From Polytrichum commune (taxonomy: Eukaryota; Streptophyta; Polytrichopsida; Polytrichales; Polytrichaceae): a stretch of 64,000 nt of DNA. The notes beneath the pieces are model-generated. The model was not told the DNA's origin and searched no databases. It worked only from the letters and a program-made list of their open reading frames with translations. Shown here piece after piece: positions 23,457 through 36,539 of the stretch; the first letter of the stretch is position 1, and each line of letters opens with the position of its first letter. Location of the stretch: NCBI GenBank assembly GCA_950295325.1, contig OX485803.1, positions 60,653,554-60,717,553 of the forward strand, written 5' to 3'. A program made the position numbers and the translations under genes.

Positions 23457-26400
23457 ACACATGCATAGGTTAGGTAGAGCTTGCAAGTTTAAAGATGGGC
23501 TAGGCTGCTTAAGTTTGAGAAACGATAGGTTCAAGTTCAACATATGAGGCAAATTGTCAACCGGTGTAGAGGAATGTTTATAGTGTGTTGTTTGAATCAA
23601 TTGAAGAAACATTGAAAGATATTAGAGTTATTCATTAACGAGGCCCTACCTAGTCCCTACTCATACCTCCTGCATGTGCATGCGTCCCTTGATGATTAGT
23701 AGTAAAAGGTTAAGTATAGAGTTGAAGGGTTGACTATGATTAAAGGGGTCTAATGAGCAGTGTATATGTTTGACCAATCTCATTTGACGTTGAACTTCAA
23801 ATCCAAAGTGTCATGCGACGTTTTCAAAAACAAAAAAATGAATGTCAATTTACATCTACATTACCCTCTAAAATGTCACCTCAATGTCACATGCTTAGTA
23901 GTACATGTCATTTCAATTTCCAAAATGCCAATTGATGTGTGGTTTTTTTCCTTCACAAGTCACACTACATGTCAAATCTAAATTTTGTGTGTCAATTGAC
24001 GTGCAATTTATATTTGTGCAAGTTTTGTGTGCCAAATGTCAAAAACCTGCAAAAACTTTGTCAAAAATACACACTGCTAATGAGAGTTCGGGGAACCACA
24101 TCATACCTTGTAATAGACCCGGCCTAGTAGATTTTGCAAAGCTAAAAAAAGGCCAAATTTCAGTTGCGCTTCCCTTGGCCAACAACCTGTATGGCTAAGC
24201 TAATCATATCAAGCTTGCTAGAGTTCCACTTCTACCAAACCCGTTCCCATGTTCCATCCATGTTCCCTTGCCCTTGTGTCCAAATCTCCCTAGCCATGCC
24301 ATTGGGTATTAGACATTTGGACCTTGCACGTGTTTTAAATAGAGGAGGTTTTGGATTTCTACTTCTTTGCATCGAGTCTACAGTTTAAGCTTGCAGTCAT
24401 CACAATTGAAACTCCTGAAGTTTTACGACCCTTTTCTTCGTCTTTCTTATGAAAGAAAAAGTCAATCTTGCGACAAAAGCGCCGTCGGATTTCGGTTCAT
24501 GACACCTATTGAGGGGGTGCACAAAACTTGGTCCTTCCAAGTTTGTTCATTGTCGTATCGTTACAATGTGGTCATGGGGTCTTTGACCCTGATTTAGAGG
24601 TCAATTTAAGAAAAATGTGAAATTCTCGAGGAAATGTAGAATCCAATGCGATCCTTGGGCTCTATAATGTTTATCAATAGGTGTCATGAAACTTTACCTG
24701 ACGTTCTTATTCTTTGCCCCATTAAATTTGAAAATTTGAGCTCAAACTCGAAGTTGTGTGTGTGGCAAGGGGTGAGGGGGAATTGTTGTAGGATACCAAC
24801 GTACTTCATCTCATCCATCCATGTAAAAGTTGCATCCCCCATAGGTTTTGTGGCAAATTCATTGTAATTGTACCATGCTAGACAAATTCATGGTATTTGA
24901 AATTGCATAACATTACCATGGTTTCCTAGCAACTTGGGCAGGTGTTGCCTAATACAATAATTTGTCACTTAAGTACGCACCCGTTTAAGTACGCATCATG
25001 GTTAAGTGTGCAATTTTTTTGACAAAAATCAAGGTTCATACTTTATTATTTGAACATGTCATGCAGAGTCATTTGCCGTGAAAGCATGATTTTTTACATT
25101 TGACATTCATTGCCAATTTGTTAATGTTTCGCTGAAAGGTCTCAAACGATCGTCACAATTCATCATACATTTGTCCAATTTTGCTTGCTCAACTTTGCAA
25201 TGATTTCACATCGTTGGGCTTCAGTCAAGTGGGTTGCCTCAAGTTTCATCCGTTTCCCGTTGTGATTCATTGAATAAGAGGGTCTAGAAAGCAATACGAG
25301 TAAAGTACGCACCTAACGGCTCCAATTCAAAGTACTTTCTTAAGCAGGAGATTACTATAGTTAATCAAAGTGACCAAAACAATTAGGCAACCGGGAGAAT
25401 GATATATCAAAATCAACAATTTCAAAATACAATTGAAATAAATTAGGCATTCATCAAAAAAATTCTTACGGGTTTAAGATGGCTATTGCTAGTTTCATCT
25501 AAGGTAGCCAATTTACCCAAAACCCTTACCTTCACCTCCGAAGCTCCCATCAGTTACCCTAAACACTTATGTGACATGGTTTGTATTATGTGAGAGATAT
25601 GTTGCATTTGTGAACAAACTTGGCTAATTCATTGAATCACAACACATGTAAGTTGAGCTTATGTGACTTGGGCGTTATTCTAGTATGTTTATATATAAAA
25701 TTTGGGCAAACTAGGTCAATAATTTCCTATAAATTTAGGCACCCTTCTGTTTATACATTTGTTTCCCAAGCTACTAGGAAACTACGGTATTTAGCCTCTC
25801 AGTTGTCCTCTTTTACTACATTAAGTTAGCTTGATGCTTAATAACTGAAAGTTTGAGTAGGAGGTGCTTGTTTAGCTTGTAAATGGACCATTGGCTCACA
25901 ACCATTCCAACTAGAAGCTTACATGGCTTGGGTATGTGGGATTTTTTGGTTGCAATGCTAGAATGCTTTATCTATGCATCTTCATGCAATGTAGTGGTCG
26001 ATTGGAATTATGAAAATTGGCTAAAAGTATATGGGTCTTGTGACATGTTTACTTTTTTTCTTCTTCCAATTAGCCCGTTTCTCCTGAGATACGAAACACA
26101 CGGTTAGTACGAGATGTTAGCGAATCCAAATTGAGACCATAGCCACTTTCCTCATAATTTTCAGAGCTCACATGAATATCCCATTCATTATCAAAGCGAA
26201 GATTTATGTGCTCGTTAAATGGTCATATACAATTCTCTTAATAAGACGAAATCTAAAATGCTTATCATATTTTGATATCCATTCTTAAACTCCCACCGAA
26301 TCTCTTTACGTGGCGGTGTTTCGCGTCTGAGGGGTCCCGCCTCCCCTCTTGATGGGCGTGTTTTTTCTTTCTTGATATTTATTGGCGTGGGCTTTTTTGG

Positions 26401-27442
26401 CATTCTGTGTCAAAAAATAATAATGAAATTTTAAAAATAAAAAATAAAAATCCCACCGAACCATATACCACTCAAATACAGGTGTCCGATCGAGGTAGGT
26501 AACCAAATTAGGCACGCCTATCTCGGGAGCTTAAAACAACCAACATATTTACGACAAGCAACCTCCTGAGTCTCCACAAACTAAATAAGGTTGTTCAATG
26601 CAATGATAGTAGTAACTCACAACATCGATCGCCTTGTCATTCGCATGCGCCACGTGAGCTGAAGGTAGCCAGTAATAGGAGAACTAAATTAAGCACAAAT
26701 GGAAGTAAAAAAGAAGAAGAAGAAGAAGAAGTTAAATTGCAGCATCTTACAGTAGACTCGACCATGTAGTTAGAAGAATCCAGTTGAATCTGCATGGGGA
26801 ATAGCATGATTCTGACACGACTTCCCACATAATATGCCCAAAGATCCACATAACTTAACACTTCTAGTGGGTTGAATAATATCATGTGATTCCAATGTCA
26901 ACTCATTCCAAAGAAGCAACCCTCCGGACTACATATGTGGTATTTCGTATCATCCTTTTCGAATGATCTTGGAATATGTTAATTATATTCCATGGGCCCC
27001 TTGATAAAGTAAGAATACCCGTTTACTATTCGTACCTTTAAGCTAAACTTGGAAATTTGGGTGGAGTTATACTCCTGGCACTATGCGCAGGAATTAATGT
27101 TCACCCCAAGAATAGTTGTAGTAAACATTGTTCATCCCAATATTATTCCTAGTAGCACTATCATTGAAAATATTGACACTATTCATAATGTTCTTGCTGA
27201 TCAAACCGGAACTATTCACTATTCATAGTGGCATTAGTTTCTTGCCATGAAGGTAAGATAGTGCAGACCCATGTCAGGTACTACATATAGAATGGAACAC
27301 AACCATGCAACTGAATAAGGTTATGTACAGTAGACCTGACAATGTAGTAAGAAGAGTCAAGTTGAATCTACATGGAGAATTGTATCGCTCGAGCATAATT
27401 TTAACATAACTTCCTACATACGCCTAGGTTCAGATAAAAATT
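23457..27442. other. No gene recognised; (GAA)n at 26710-26732
   Basis: AT-rich sequence with unrecognised short frames. A GAA trinucleotide tract of about 23 bp lies at 26710-26732. The motif AAGTACGCACC recurs inverted or direct at about 24970, 24985 and 25300, a hint of an old element. Confidence 0.35.
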
Positions 27443-27818
27443 CTATAGTAGAGGCACCTATTCATGACTAGAACCCCATCGGCGATCTATACGGTACCAG
27501 AATTTCGATCAAGTTGGGGTTCAATTTTTATCAAGTTGGAACCAATAGTGCCATGACACATGTACTAGTTTTGAGTGCTAAAGTGAGGATGAATGAGCAA
27601 TTAAATTAAGTGGTTAGGGCAAACTCTAGATATTAGTAATATGTTTGGCTTCAAAAATTCATAGTAATTTCAATTTAAGGAATGAAATGATTGAAAAAAT
27701 TGCAATCGTCTTGATTTCTATCTTCTTGCACGGGAAAAAATTGCACTACCTTATACTTCTCAAGATCTTGCACCAAATCTCTTAAGTGATCGGTTATGGG
27801 CGCCTCTAGTCTACATAG
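27443..27818 (-). mobile_element. MITE family C, copy 3
   Basis: Starts CTATAGTAGAGGCACCTA and ends GGGCGCCTCTAGTCTACATAG as an inverted end. Relative to copies 1 and 2 it lies on the opposite strand. Shared internal blocks include CTTATACTTCTC and ATCTCTTAAG. Confidence 0.65.
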
Positions 27819-27877
27819 CATGCTAAATAATGGTATGCGATTCCAATGCCAACTGTACACAAAGAAGTAACCTTGGA

Positions 27878-28249
27878 CTATAGTAGAGGTGCATATCCCT
27901 AATCTAGACCCCATCAACAATCTATATGGTACCGGAATTTCAATCAGGTTGGGTTAAATTTTGATCAAGCCGGAATCAACAATACCATGCCACATGTCTT
28001 AATTTAAGTGCTAAAATGGGGGAGGAATTAATGGTCATGCTATATTCTAGACATCGGTAATATGTTTGGACCAATTTTTGGCTTCAAAATCCACAGTAAG
28101 TTCAACTTAAGGAATATTTTTTTCAAAAAAATTGTAGTCCTCCTAATTTCTATCTTCCTACACAAGATAAATTTGCATTGCCTTATACTTCTCCAAATAT
28201 GGTGCAAAATCTCTTAAGCGATCGGTTATGGGCGCTTCTACTCTACGTA
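27878..28249 (-). mobile_element. MITE family C, copy 4
   Basis: Starts CTATAGTAGAGGTGCATA and ends GGGCGCTTCTACTCTACGTA. It has the same orientation as copy 3 and lies about 60 bp after it, so the four copies form two closely spaced pairs pointing toward each other. Confidence 0.65.
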
Positions 28250-28410
28250 TATGGTCACATCTCATAACATTATTTTCCGTTGGATTGCATGGAGTCCCAA
28301 GTCCCACTCATGTCAACAACTCCCAACCTTTGAGCCTCAAGAGCCCATTGTAATATGACTTGTATCATATATTGTCATATCTTGATTATTTCATGCAAAA
28401 CAATTGGAGC

Positions 28411-28461
28411 TTGTGTTGGGAGTTGGGTCTAGCTATTTGCTCGACCCAACTCTCAACACAA
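28411..28461. repeat. Short hairpin, 19-bp stem
   Basis: TTGTGTTGGGAGTTGGGTC and its inverse GACCCAACTCTCAACACAA pair with one mismatch around a 13-nt loop. It could be a small RNA hairpin or the core of a small element. Confidence 0.6.
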
Positions 28462-28585
28462 ATCCCAAGCCTGACATTCACAAAGTGTTGCCATGTCAAA
28501 TTTAGGACTTGGGACCTTGAGACCATGTGGTGAAGTGGTAAGTCCCAAGTTCCACAGTCTCCACGGCTGAGAGTGCACAAATTGA

Positions 28586-29084
28586 GGGCCACTTCACACA
28601 CAAGCCAAGAGTCGTGACTAGGAAATTGTGAGAGCCCACAAGAAAGTGTCCAAAAGCCGTCCCAACACACCTCCACAATCATGTAGTGTGGTCACGGGCC
28701 CTCAAGTGTAGTGTGAAGTCATATGTGACCAGACCCCCGACCAAATGCTATTTCAATGAATTTCTATTCGTGTGGGTCCTCACACATGGCAAAATAAAAT
28801 AAATCAACAGTTGTGGGCGTTCGGAGTGCCATGGTCTCCTAGTTTTGTGTTAGGCCTACCTCCAAGAGGTGGCTTTTGAGAGTAGTCCAAGCCACCATGA
28901 AACATGATCCATTCGATGCCATGTAGGAATCCATGTAGACTTTACATCCATCTTGCATTCACATACTCCGTTGGTCCCTCAAGCGTAGTAAGAAGCAAAC
29001 TTGCACCAGCTCCGCCTTTTCCACCAATGAGAGTGCTTGAAGTGTAATGGTCACGGGCTCTCAGTCTCATGTGTGAAGTGGCCC
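28586..29084 (+). mobile_element. PIF/Harbinger-like MITE, 499 bp, copy 1
   Basis: The ends are GGGCCACTTCACACA and its inverse TGTGAAGTGGCCC, with the 3-bp flank TGA on both sides (28583-28585 and 29085-29087). The sister copy at 39139-39638 matches it along the full length in the opposite orientation and is flanked by TAA, the target typical of PIF/Harbinger elements. There is no transposase frame, so mobility would depend on an autonomous relative elsewhere. Confidence 0.85.
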
Positions 29085-29178
29085 TGACCTCAAGTGATCG
29101 GGACTGCGGACATGTGTGAACCATACCACCCCAACCGCAACCAACAATGTAATTCTCTTCCGGTCTCTCGTGTATGAT

Positions 29179-29269
29179 GGCTGGGGCAAACCAACCCGTA
29201 CACTGGTTCCTTGGAGGCAAGGGTTTAGGCATCCAACAAGGAACGAGTGTATGGGTTGATTCACCTAAA
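29179..29269 (+). mobile_element. 91-bp hairpin element, copy 1
   Basis: The arms AACCAACCCGTACACTGGTTCC and the inverse of GGAACGAGTGTATGGGTT form an almost continuous hairpin with a loop of about 28 nt. The 11-bp repeat TCGTGTATGAT flanks it at 29168-29178 and 29270-29280. A reverse-complement sister lies at 36540-36626 with the same loop content (GGCAAGGGTTTAGG). Confidence 0.8.
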
Positions 29270-29847
29270 TCGTGTATGATTGACCACCATTTGTCCAATG
29301 ACAGTAGAGTAAGTTTGTGAAGGAGCAACTTAGGTGGCTAATAAAAGAAGGTTTGGGAAAGGGGGGGGGTCCAGGGTAGCTGCATTCTAGGACAGGAGGC
29401 AGCAGCATCACAGGCAGGGCACAGCTGACTCACCTTATAAATATAACTTAGTCATTTCATACACATGTGCTCATATAAAACCTCCCACTTGATTATTGAT
29501 TCAAGGGCTGGGCAGTGGGCACATGGCCTTGGCTTCCACAGTCTAGACGGCCCTTGAAAGATATGGACTAACACATAGAATAGTAAAAAAAATAAAAAAT
29601 CATGCACGCAACATTTGATTTTTTGGGTAAAAATGTTTTGTTTATCAGCACGTTAAATGCAAGCAATGTGTTTTTTGCGTTGGGGTAAAATGCATATGTA
29701 GTTTTACTATACTTTGCAGCTTGTGCGGTGGCTTACCTTGGCAATAGCCATTTTGTTGTTGTTATGATGTATTGTTGCTCGTCCAGTTGCCCTGCCTCGA
29801 TGGCTAAAAACAACTATGGGGCAACAAAACCTGGCCATGTGGCCAAC

Positions 29848-30067
29848 CCATGAGGGGCCGATCACACCCACCACTACTAGCACCATCTATTGGCATTTGT
29901 AGTTGTAATAGTGATGGGCCAACATCTATTTCTCAACGTAATCCTCAACAATTTGACGGTTGGAATCGGATGGAAATGTTGGTGTGATCGTGGCATGAGG
30001 GGCTGATCACACCGGCCACTTTTGGCATCATCGATTGGCATCTACGGCTGTAATAATGTGAAGAATG
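29848..30067 (+). repeat. Repeated unit around GATGGGCCAACATC
   Basis: The block at 29911-30000 (GATGGGCCAACATCTA to GTTGGTGTGATC) recurs at 30360-30450, and the block GGGGCCGATCACACC at 29850 recurs at about 30000 and, inverted, near 40390-40430. This is a dispersed low-copy repeat with no coding content. Confidence 0.6.
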
Positions 30068-30338
30068 AAGATCCAAGATGACGCTAAACTACGGGTGGTA
30101 GTGGAGAGGTACTCATTTATGAATGGAGTGGTTCGCAATTCGATTCCTGATGTGAAATATTCTCTCTACTTGATGGGAAAAAAACTAGCTAGGTAGGTAG
30201 GAAGCCAAGATCCCACCCACCGCAAGGTAGGCAGTAAACCCCACCTTGCACCAAGAGCTTTCTTGAGTAGGGTAGGGCCAACCGGCTCAAATTCACGTCG
30301 GATTGCGTGACATTGTTTTTTTCATTTTTTAAGATTTA
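30068..30338 (+). mobile_element. tRNA-derived SINE-like element
   Basis: An A-box-like TGGTAGTGGAGAGG lies near 30096 and a B-box-like AATTCGATTCC at 30137-30147, spaced as in tRNA genes, followed by about 170 bp of body and a T-rich tail (T run at 30315-30321). Imperfect direct repeats flank it: TAATAATGTGAAGAATGA on the left and TAATAATTTGTGAAAAATGA on the right. It splits one copy of the GATGGGCCAACATC repeat, so it inserted after that repeat was in place. It does not fold as an intact tRNA. Confidence 0.55.
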
Positions 30339-30450
30339 TTTTTAATAATTTGTGAAAAATGATGGGCCAACATCTACTTCTCAACATAACCCCCAACAAT
30401 TTCATGTCTAGAACTAGACGGAAACGTTGGTGTGATTGGGGCATCATGGC

Positions 30451-33400
30451 ATGCTACAACTATAAATAAGTATAGTAGTAGCAACCTCGTCAACCGCTAC
30501 ACTACTTATCCCAATTAGTGCGTAGAATTATTTAGTGAATTACACAGTGCTACAATTGTTTAATGAAATTATAATATGTTACCAAGCAAAGTCATTTGTG
30601 CTTTGTAATGTCCGAACAACCCATTGAACTTTCATTAGTAAAAATTGAACTCCTCATTAGGACGTTATGGCACTGAGTAATAACTCCGAGTAGTAACACA
30701 CGCTGACTGGTATAAAACAGTGTATTTAGCCTGCAAATCATCAAACATCTATTAATAATGTGTGTAAATATGGACTGATTGCAGCCACTCATTGCTCAAT
30801 ATTGTTCACATTCACATTCACTATTCTAAGCAGCTACAGCAGAAGATAAGGAAACTTTGTACTAGTGGAACGTACCTCAGCCTAAGTTATTGGCATTACT
30901 TTCAGGAGGAGAAGATGGGAACCTTTTTCAATAATTAGGTCTGATCAACTGATCGTCGGAATCAAAGGCCAAATCATCATCCCTAAAATATTGACCATGT
31001 AATAACATGCACGACTGATTGAGCGAGCGGGTTTCTGCATAATGTTTTTATTACTTAAGTCGTTGGTGACTTATGTATATTAGAATATAACTCAAAAGGT
31101 GTGAAGATGTGCTAGATATACTATACTTCTTCTTCTTTAATATATTTTCAACAACGTGGACATTATTTGAACATTGTTGGAATCTTGGACATGATGAGCA
31201 TGTGCATTGAAAGAGTTTGAATTGTTTGAAGGTAGGATGGTATTGGCAACTAGCATTTTGCATGTACTTAGATGTTAGGGAATGTTTTATGCATCACATG
31301 GTCATACCTATGCATTTGCACCACAAGACCATGCCAATGACTTGTCAGACCCTAATCATCGTCATCATCACCACTTCCTAATAGAAACATCACCCAAAAT
31401 CCGAGCTTACAATTCATGGAATTTACCTTTTGCTAGGACCATGACCCCAATACTGCAACCAAAGGGAAAGGAGGGGAAATTTATAAAAAAAAAAACTCAA
31501 ATATCAAACATTGGAGAACACTCTAGAAGATTCCAATTGGTATGTCACACTCACTATTCTCACAACAAGCGTACGAGGAGGCATCCACACAAGGTGAAGC
31601 ATCTCTCATTCACACCAACATTAGCGGTTGGCATTGTCTCTCTATTTGATGCGTGTCTTAAACACAAATTGAAGGTTTTTTTTAGTAATTTCATATTGAA
31701 AAGGAGAAAAAAATGCCAATCAAACCCATGCATAAGATATAAACAAAGTTTGCAAGAAGTGGAGTCCACTTTATGATCTTTAGAGGTAACAAACAATGAA
31801 TATACATAGATGAAATAAATGTTGCACCTCACATATAACATCTCAACAACTCCAATTTGGGCTCATGAGAAAAGCCATGCAAAAGACCCACACAATAACT
31901 ACAATTAGTGTCCATGCAAGCAAATAAAAGGGAAAGCACAAAAAGGAAAAGCAAGGGGGAGAGTGACCATGAACCGAAAGAACAATAGCATGCTATGGCA
32001 AGAACCAACAAGTGCCTCTAAACCTGGCAACCATAATATAAATCTGAACACTTTGACTTGGTCCCACATTGCGCTCCTTTGTTCCATAGGAGTCATGGGA
32101 AAACCATGATGTTATCACTTGATCGATGACAAATGTTATCAAAGTGCTCAAACATTCATCCCACTGTATTAGGGAGGACCTTCATTGCCATAGCACCAGA
32201 CATGGCGAAAACACAATGACAAATAAAGATACCTAGATACTCCACAACCATGTTCCTCTCAAATAATGCCAAACACCATTGAAGGAGTAGATGTAGGTGA
32301 GGATTGTAGGCAAAATGATGCAACTTTCGTTCCTCCTTTTTTGAATCATTTTTCAAAGTCATGCTTGAAAATATCAATCCAAGAAACAAACGGGGGGGGG
32401 GGGGGACAATGCTTGAGACAAAGGTCTACCATCTAAAAGAACATGTAAAAGGCTCAAGTTCTTTTACCTTGCCCGGCATCAAACTTGGAAAATTGAGCTC
32501 ACGTTATGTGGCAAGAGCATGAGGGGAGGAAATGGTAAGGAATGGGGGCCGCAAATGTCGTGGTCCTTTGAAATTTTTGAGAAACAATGTTATTAGATCA
32601 ACCACAAACACAACTGACCGAGTCACTTAAACAACTTCGAAGATTTTAATGTGGAATATGATTGGAGCCTATTGATGTCAATTACTACGTTAAACGCGGA
32701 GGTGATTTGTTAAATCTTGATTATATTTTACTTGTGTCATGGCGTAACTTTCCACTTTTGGGAAGAAAAAAATAACCATGTTCTCTTGTGCATTTGACCC
32801 ACATTAAAAAGAATAATTTTTGGTCAATGAGTCTTTGAAGGGTTTTTGATGTTGCATGCTCCCTATTTGGATTCTGAAGGTACGTACGCCCTCTCACTAT
32901 GGCCTTATGTAAAATGACCAAGGATTTGTGGCAATCATGTAAGTTGAAGACGATTCAATGAACTGTCTTTCCCCCAACAAACCATAAGGTATTGTGTTTG
33001 AATTTGTTTCTTTGTGGTGTCAAGATTCTCTCAATCTATGTATGAATATTGAGAAACCCACCTTGATACAATTAGGAATAGAAAAAGAAACGCGAATGTG
33101 GGCATGTTCTCCTTATTTCAATTTTGGTTTTCCATGACGCAATATGTGGTGTACTTCCTTCCTCAATAGAAAAAGAACAACATATCTCATTGGATAATGT
33201 AATGTCAAAGATCACAACGTGGTTGGGAGTCCAAATATTGCAACGTCAATTCACAAAATAACTAATTGCAAACCACAAAGTGATACATAAACGGTCACAA
33301 TAGTAATCAAGCATCACCATGGCAAAAGTTTGGCTAAACATGTTGTCTTTCACAAGATCTATTTCATAGGAAACTCAAGCCTCACACATCTTACCGCCAC

Positions 33401-34354
33401 TCCTCAAACAAGTTTCCCAAGTCACCAAACTTCCCTATCTAGACCCATAAAATTTTTTCCGTCATTTACATGGGTGACCATTCACAACACATACCGAAGG
33501 GGGGGGGGGGGGTTGTCGAACTGGGCGAAGAAAAGATGAAAATGTTGAGTACTATTGTAGAGGCTAGAACCCGGGGAGTAGCAATAAAATATGGGTTTTC
33601 ACTATTACCCCCTCAAACTGTGTTATGAAACTAAACTCCAACCAAGGTAGGAGCACCTTAAACCAAACCACCACCCAAATCCAACACCCTCAAAAATCTT
33701 ACATAATACATATATGTTGATTTCGAGAACATTCACCTTGTGGACATTGGACTTCCCTGACGGTTTTGGGTGCGAACATAGTCTACTCTTCAAATTTATG
33801 TATTTATCTGAATATTGAAAAGAAAAAGAAAAACTTACAGTAGCTTACATGTGATCTCATTTTTCCTACCCGGGAATAATTCTTACAGATCTTTGGTTGC
33901 CATGTGTATGCCAAATATCTAAACTTCTCAGTTTAAGGTGCTCTCCTAAGTTATCTTTTAGCTCACCAACAAACCCAGAAGAACGCAATCTCAGTCTGAC
34001 CCGCACCCTCGACTTGTCAAGGTAATGGCATGATGCAATGACAGGCCCGGCCAGCTAGCTAGCTAGCTACTGACCTATTTAGTAGGACTAGTATTTGGAT
34101 TATTTTAACATGATCAAAGGACTATATAATATTCTAACCACTATAAATACTCCCTCAAAAAACGAACTGGACACTATAGGATCGCTAGAACATGGGCCCG
34201 GTGACTACCGGCTGCTCAATTTATTAGATCGACCGGAATAACATGTAGTGTACCTACTACCTCCTCCTCCAACATGTAGAAAGAGTAACGTAACTCAGTG
34301 TTTGGGAAGAAATTTGGGGGCATAATCAGTCAAATCCTGGTGTCTCCATTGGAA
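30451..34354. other. No gene recognised; two G14 runs
   Basis: AT-rich sequence. G14 runs lie at 32392-32405 and 33499-33512. A 164-codon open frame at 31282-31776 is lysine- and histidine-rich and has no recognised domain or splice context. I do not call it a gene. Confidence 0.4.
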
Positions 34355-34954
34355 GAACCGGCGGTTAGTTACAGATGAAATAACCGGTCGAGTCGAGTTT
34401 GAGAAATAACTGGTTGAAGTTGGAGACTTCAGGAGCAATGATCGGGGAGAACCGGCGGTTAGTTACAGATGAACCGGTTGAGTTTGAGAAATAACCGGTT
34501 GAAGTTCAAGATTGCAGGAAAATTACTGATCGTTTTAGAGGAATTGATAGAATATACCCCATTCCAATAAAGGAAAACTGGAGGATGCCGACATGTAACA
34601 GGTTGGACTTGCAAACACTAGGATCTCGACCGAGTATGCATGCCCAAAAATCTTCCCAATCACTGTTCAGTAGAATCACCGATCACTTTAGAAGAATCTA
34701 TAGAAGAATATACCTCAAATGAATAAAAGCAAAACCGGAAGATGTCAGCATGTAACCGGTTGGATTTAGAATCACTAGGATCTTGACCGAATATGCCCAA
34801 AAACTTCCCGGGCACTGGTCTCCAAGTCCCAACCAGTTATATCTTGTGATTGTTCGGTTTTTTCCTTATTAATTTGAAATATATTCCATGGATTCTCTAC
34901 AACGATCAGTAATTTTCTTGAAGCCTGAACTTCAACCGGTTCCATCTGTAACTA
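34355..34954. repeat. Repeat with internal tandem and inverted copies (ACCGGTT-rich)
   Basis: The block AACCGGCGGTTAGTTACAG occurs at 34356 and again at 34450, about 94 bp apart. A second block containing CATGTAAC, GGTTGGA and CTAGGATCT is duplicated about 156 bp apart near 34575 and 34730. The region ends with the inverse of its beginning (TCAACCGGTTCCATCTGTAAC), so it behaves as a foldback element. A relative of its right half lies at about 40440-40640. Confidence 0.6.
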
Positions 34955-35111
34955 CACTAAATATGATATGTAGTGTCATACGGTGTTTTAGCTCAGTATG
35001 GTAATTGTATGTCATATGGTATGTTTAGTGTTGGTGACACTACAACGCACTTTACGATTAGTATTGAACAAAAACATTTAGCATCGGTGACACTAAATAT
35101 CATGTTTGGTG
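34955..35111. mobile_element. 157-bp MITE with CACTAAAT ends and TA target
   Basis: The ends are CACTAAATATGATATGTAGTG and, reverse-complemented, CACCAAACATGATATTTAG. TA flanks both sides (34953-34954 and 35112-35113). The ends and the subterminal motif GTGTTGGTGACACTACA match those of the 2531-bp element at 8969, so this is a deletion derivative of the same family. It interrupts the right arm of the ACCGGTT-rich repeat. Confidence 0.75.
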
Positions 35112-35113
35112 TA

Positions 35114-36539
35114 GCAATTGGTTCTCTCCATTCATTGATGTAATTACCTCAACGAGTGTCGCCATGTTACTGGTTTCTCTTTTCATAACTTATATTAACA
35201 TAGATTACAGCCGTAGTGTGACAACGGTCCACTGGATTTGATGCCTTTTTCCCATGCCGCATCAAGAAATTGCATATATACTTTCAGTTCAAAGTTCACG
35301 TGCTGGGTGTTGAAGATTTCATTAGCGGTGGGCTAACTCATAACCTATGGAGGATCTTCAACCGGGCCACTGAAAACGACCAATTCTTTGCATCGAACAA
35401 TGTTGGGTCTTCCCAGCAAAACCAGGACACCAACCATCTGTATCACCAATTCTTTTTAGGAGAAAAAAAACCAACATAATTTTTATTTTTATTTATAAAA
35501 AAAAACCTATCAGCATGCATGCATCGAATATACATTCAGTCTAACACCGCTGCGCTGTAACAACGTGACTTTATGCTTTTTGAATAACATACTGCTTATT
35601 TCCTCAAACAAACAGTCATCACATCTTATAGTTCTTTGCAATATTCCCGTTGAGAAGCGGAAATTAAATCTGATGTCACGAGGAATCCATGGCACAAGTT
35701 TTTCCTTTATGAAATAACAAAATTCAATAGTCTTTCCGGCCTTTTCACCTTGTGATTCAATGGGGTTTACTAAGCCGACAGATTTAAGGTTAAGCTATTA
35801 ACTCCATGTGACAGCTGCAATACCATTAGGGGGGGGGGGGGTAATACGGCCCTCCCAAGTTTGTTGTAAATTCATTCTACTTATCGAGATGATGTAGGTG
35901 AAAATGACTCACACTTTGTGTTGGAGTATCCCCTGTATAACTTCATCGTAATAAATTTCAATCACTATTTGAGAATGTAGTCTCAAATGGGGAATTTCAA
36001 ATAAGAAGTCTCAAATAGGGAGTCTCAAGTCTTTCTTTTAATTGGACCTACAAGCCGACATTAGCCTCTATGTCATTGAGGCTACCGCACTCCGTCACTT
36101 TAAGAAATTAGCAGGTTTGACATCATCTTGACGTATTTTTCAGCCCCGTAAGCCTTTTCATAACATTATCCGGTTGATTTTGTACGTTGGGTGGAGTTGG
36201 GAACACGCCAAATTCTATTCATAATTACACTCTATTTATTCTCTCAGCAAAACATTGCATTAGCATATTCAACCTAATAAGCACGGATGAAGCAACATCA
36301 CAATTATTATTGAAATGGAACAACTAATAGTAGCTGAACAATGTTATGTTGGCTTCCTGGATTTTGAAACCGATTTCATTTCCTTCTAATTTGGTCCAAG
36401 TGGATAGTTCCAAAGAATCCACAAAGCTTTACCCTTAAATCGCCACCTACTTGTAGAATGTGGTACCAAGATGACATCTAAATTTGTTCCACTCCTCAAT
36501 GGAATAACACACCCTAATCAACGGCCCTAGCTACATGAT
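35114..36539. other. No gene recognised; G13 run
   Basis: AT-rich sequence with G13 at 35829-35841. The final part near 36420-36539 may already belong to the LINE remnant downstream. Confidence 0.35.

Noticed and set aside
28411-28461. Calling the 19-bp stem a microRNA gene
   Set aside because: One short hairpin without small-RNA evidence or conservation is not enough.
30090-30150. A functional tRNA gene
   Set aside because: A-box-like and B-box-like motifs are present, but no cloverleaf with a complete acceptor stem can be formed.
31282-31776. 164-codon plus-strand frame as a gene
   Set aside because: Lys/His-rich with no domain, no splice context and an antisense frame of similar openness.
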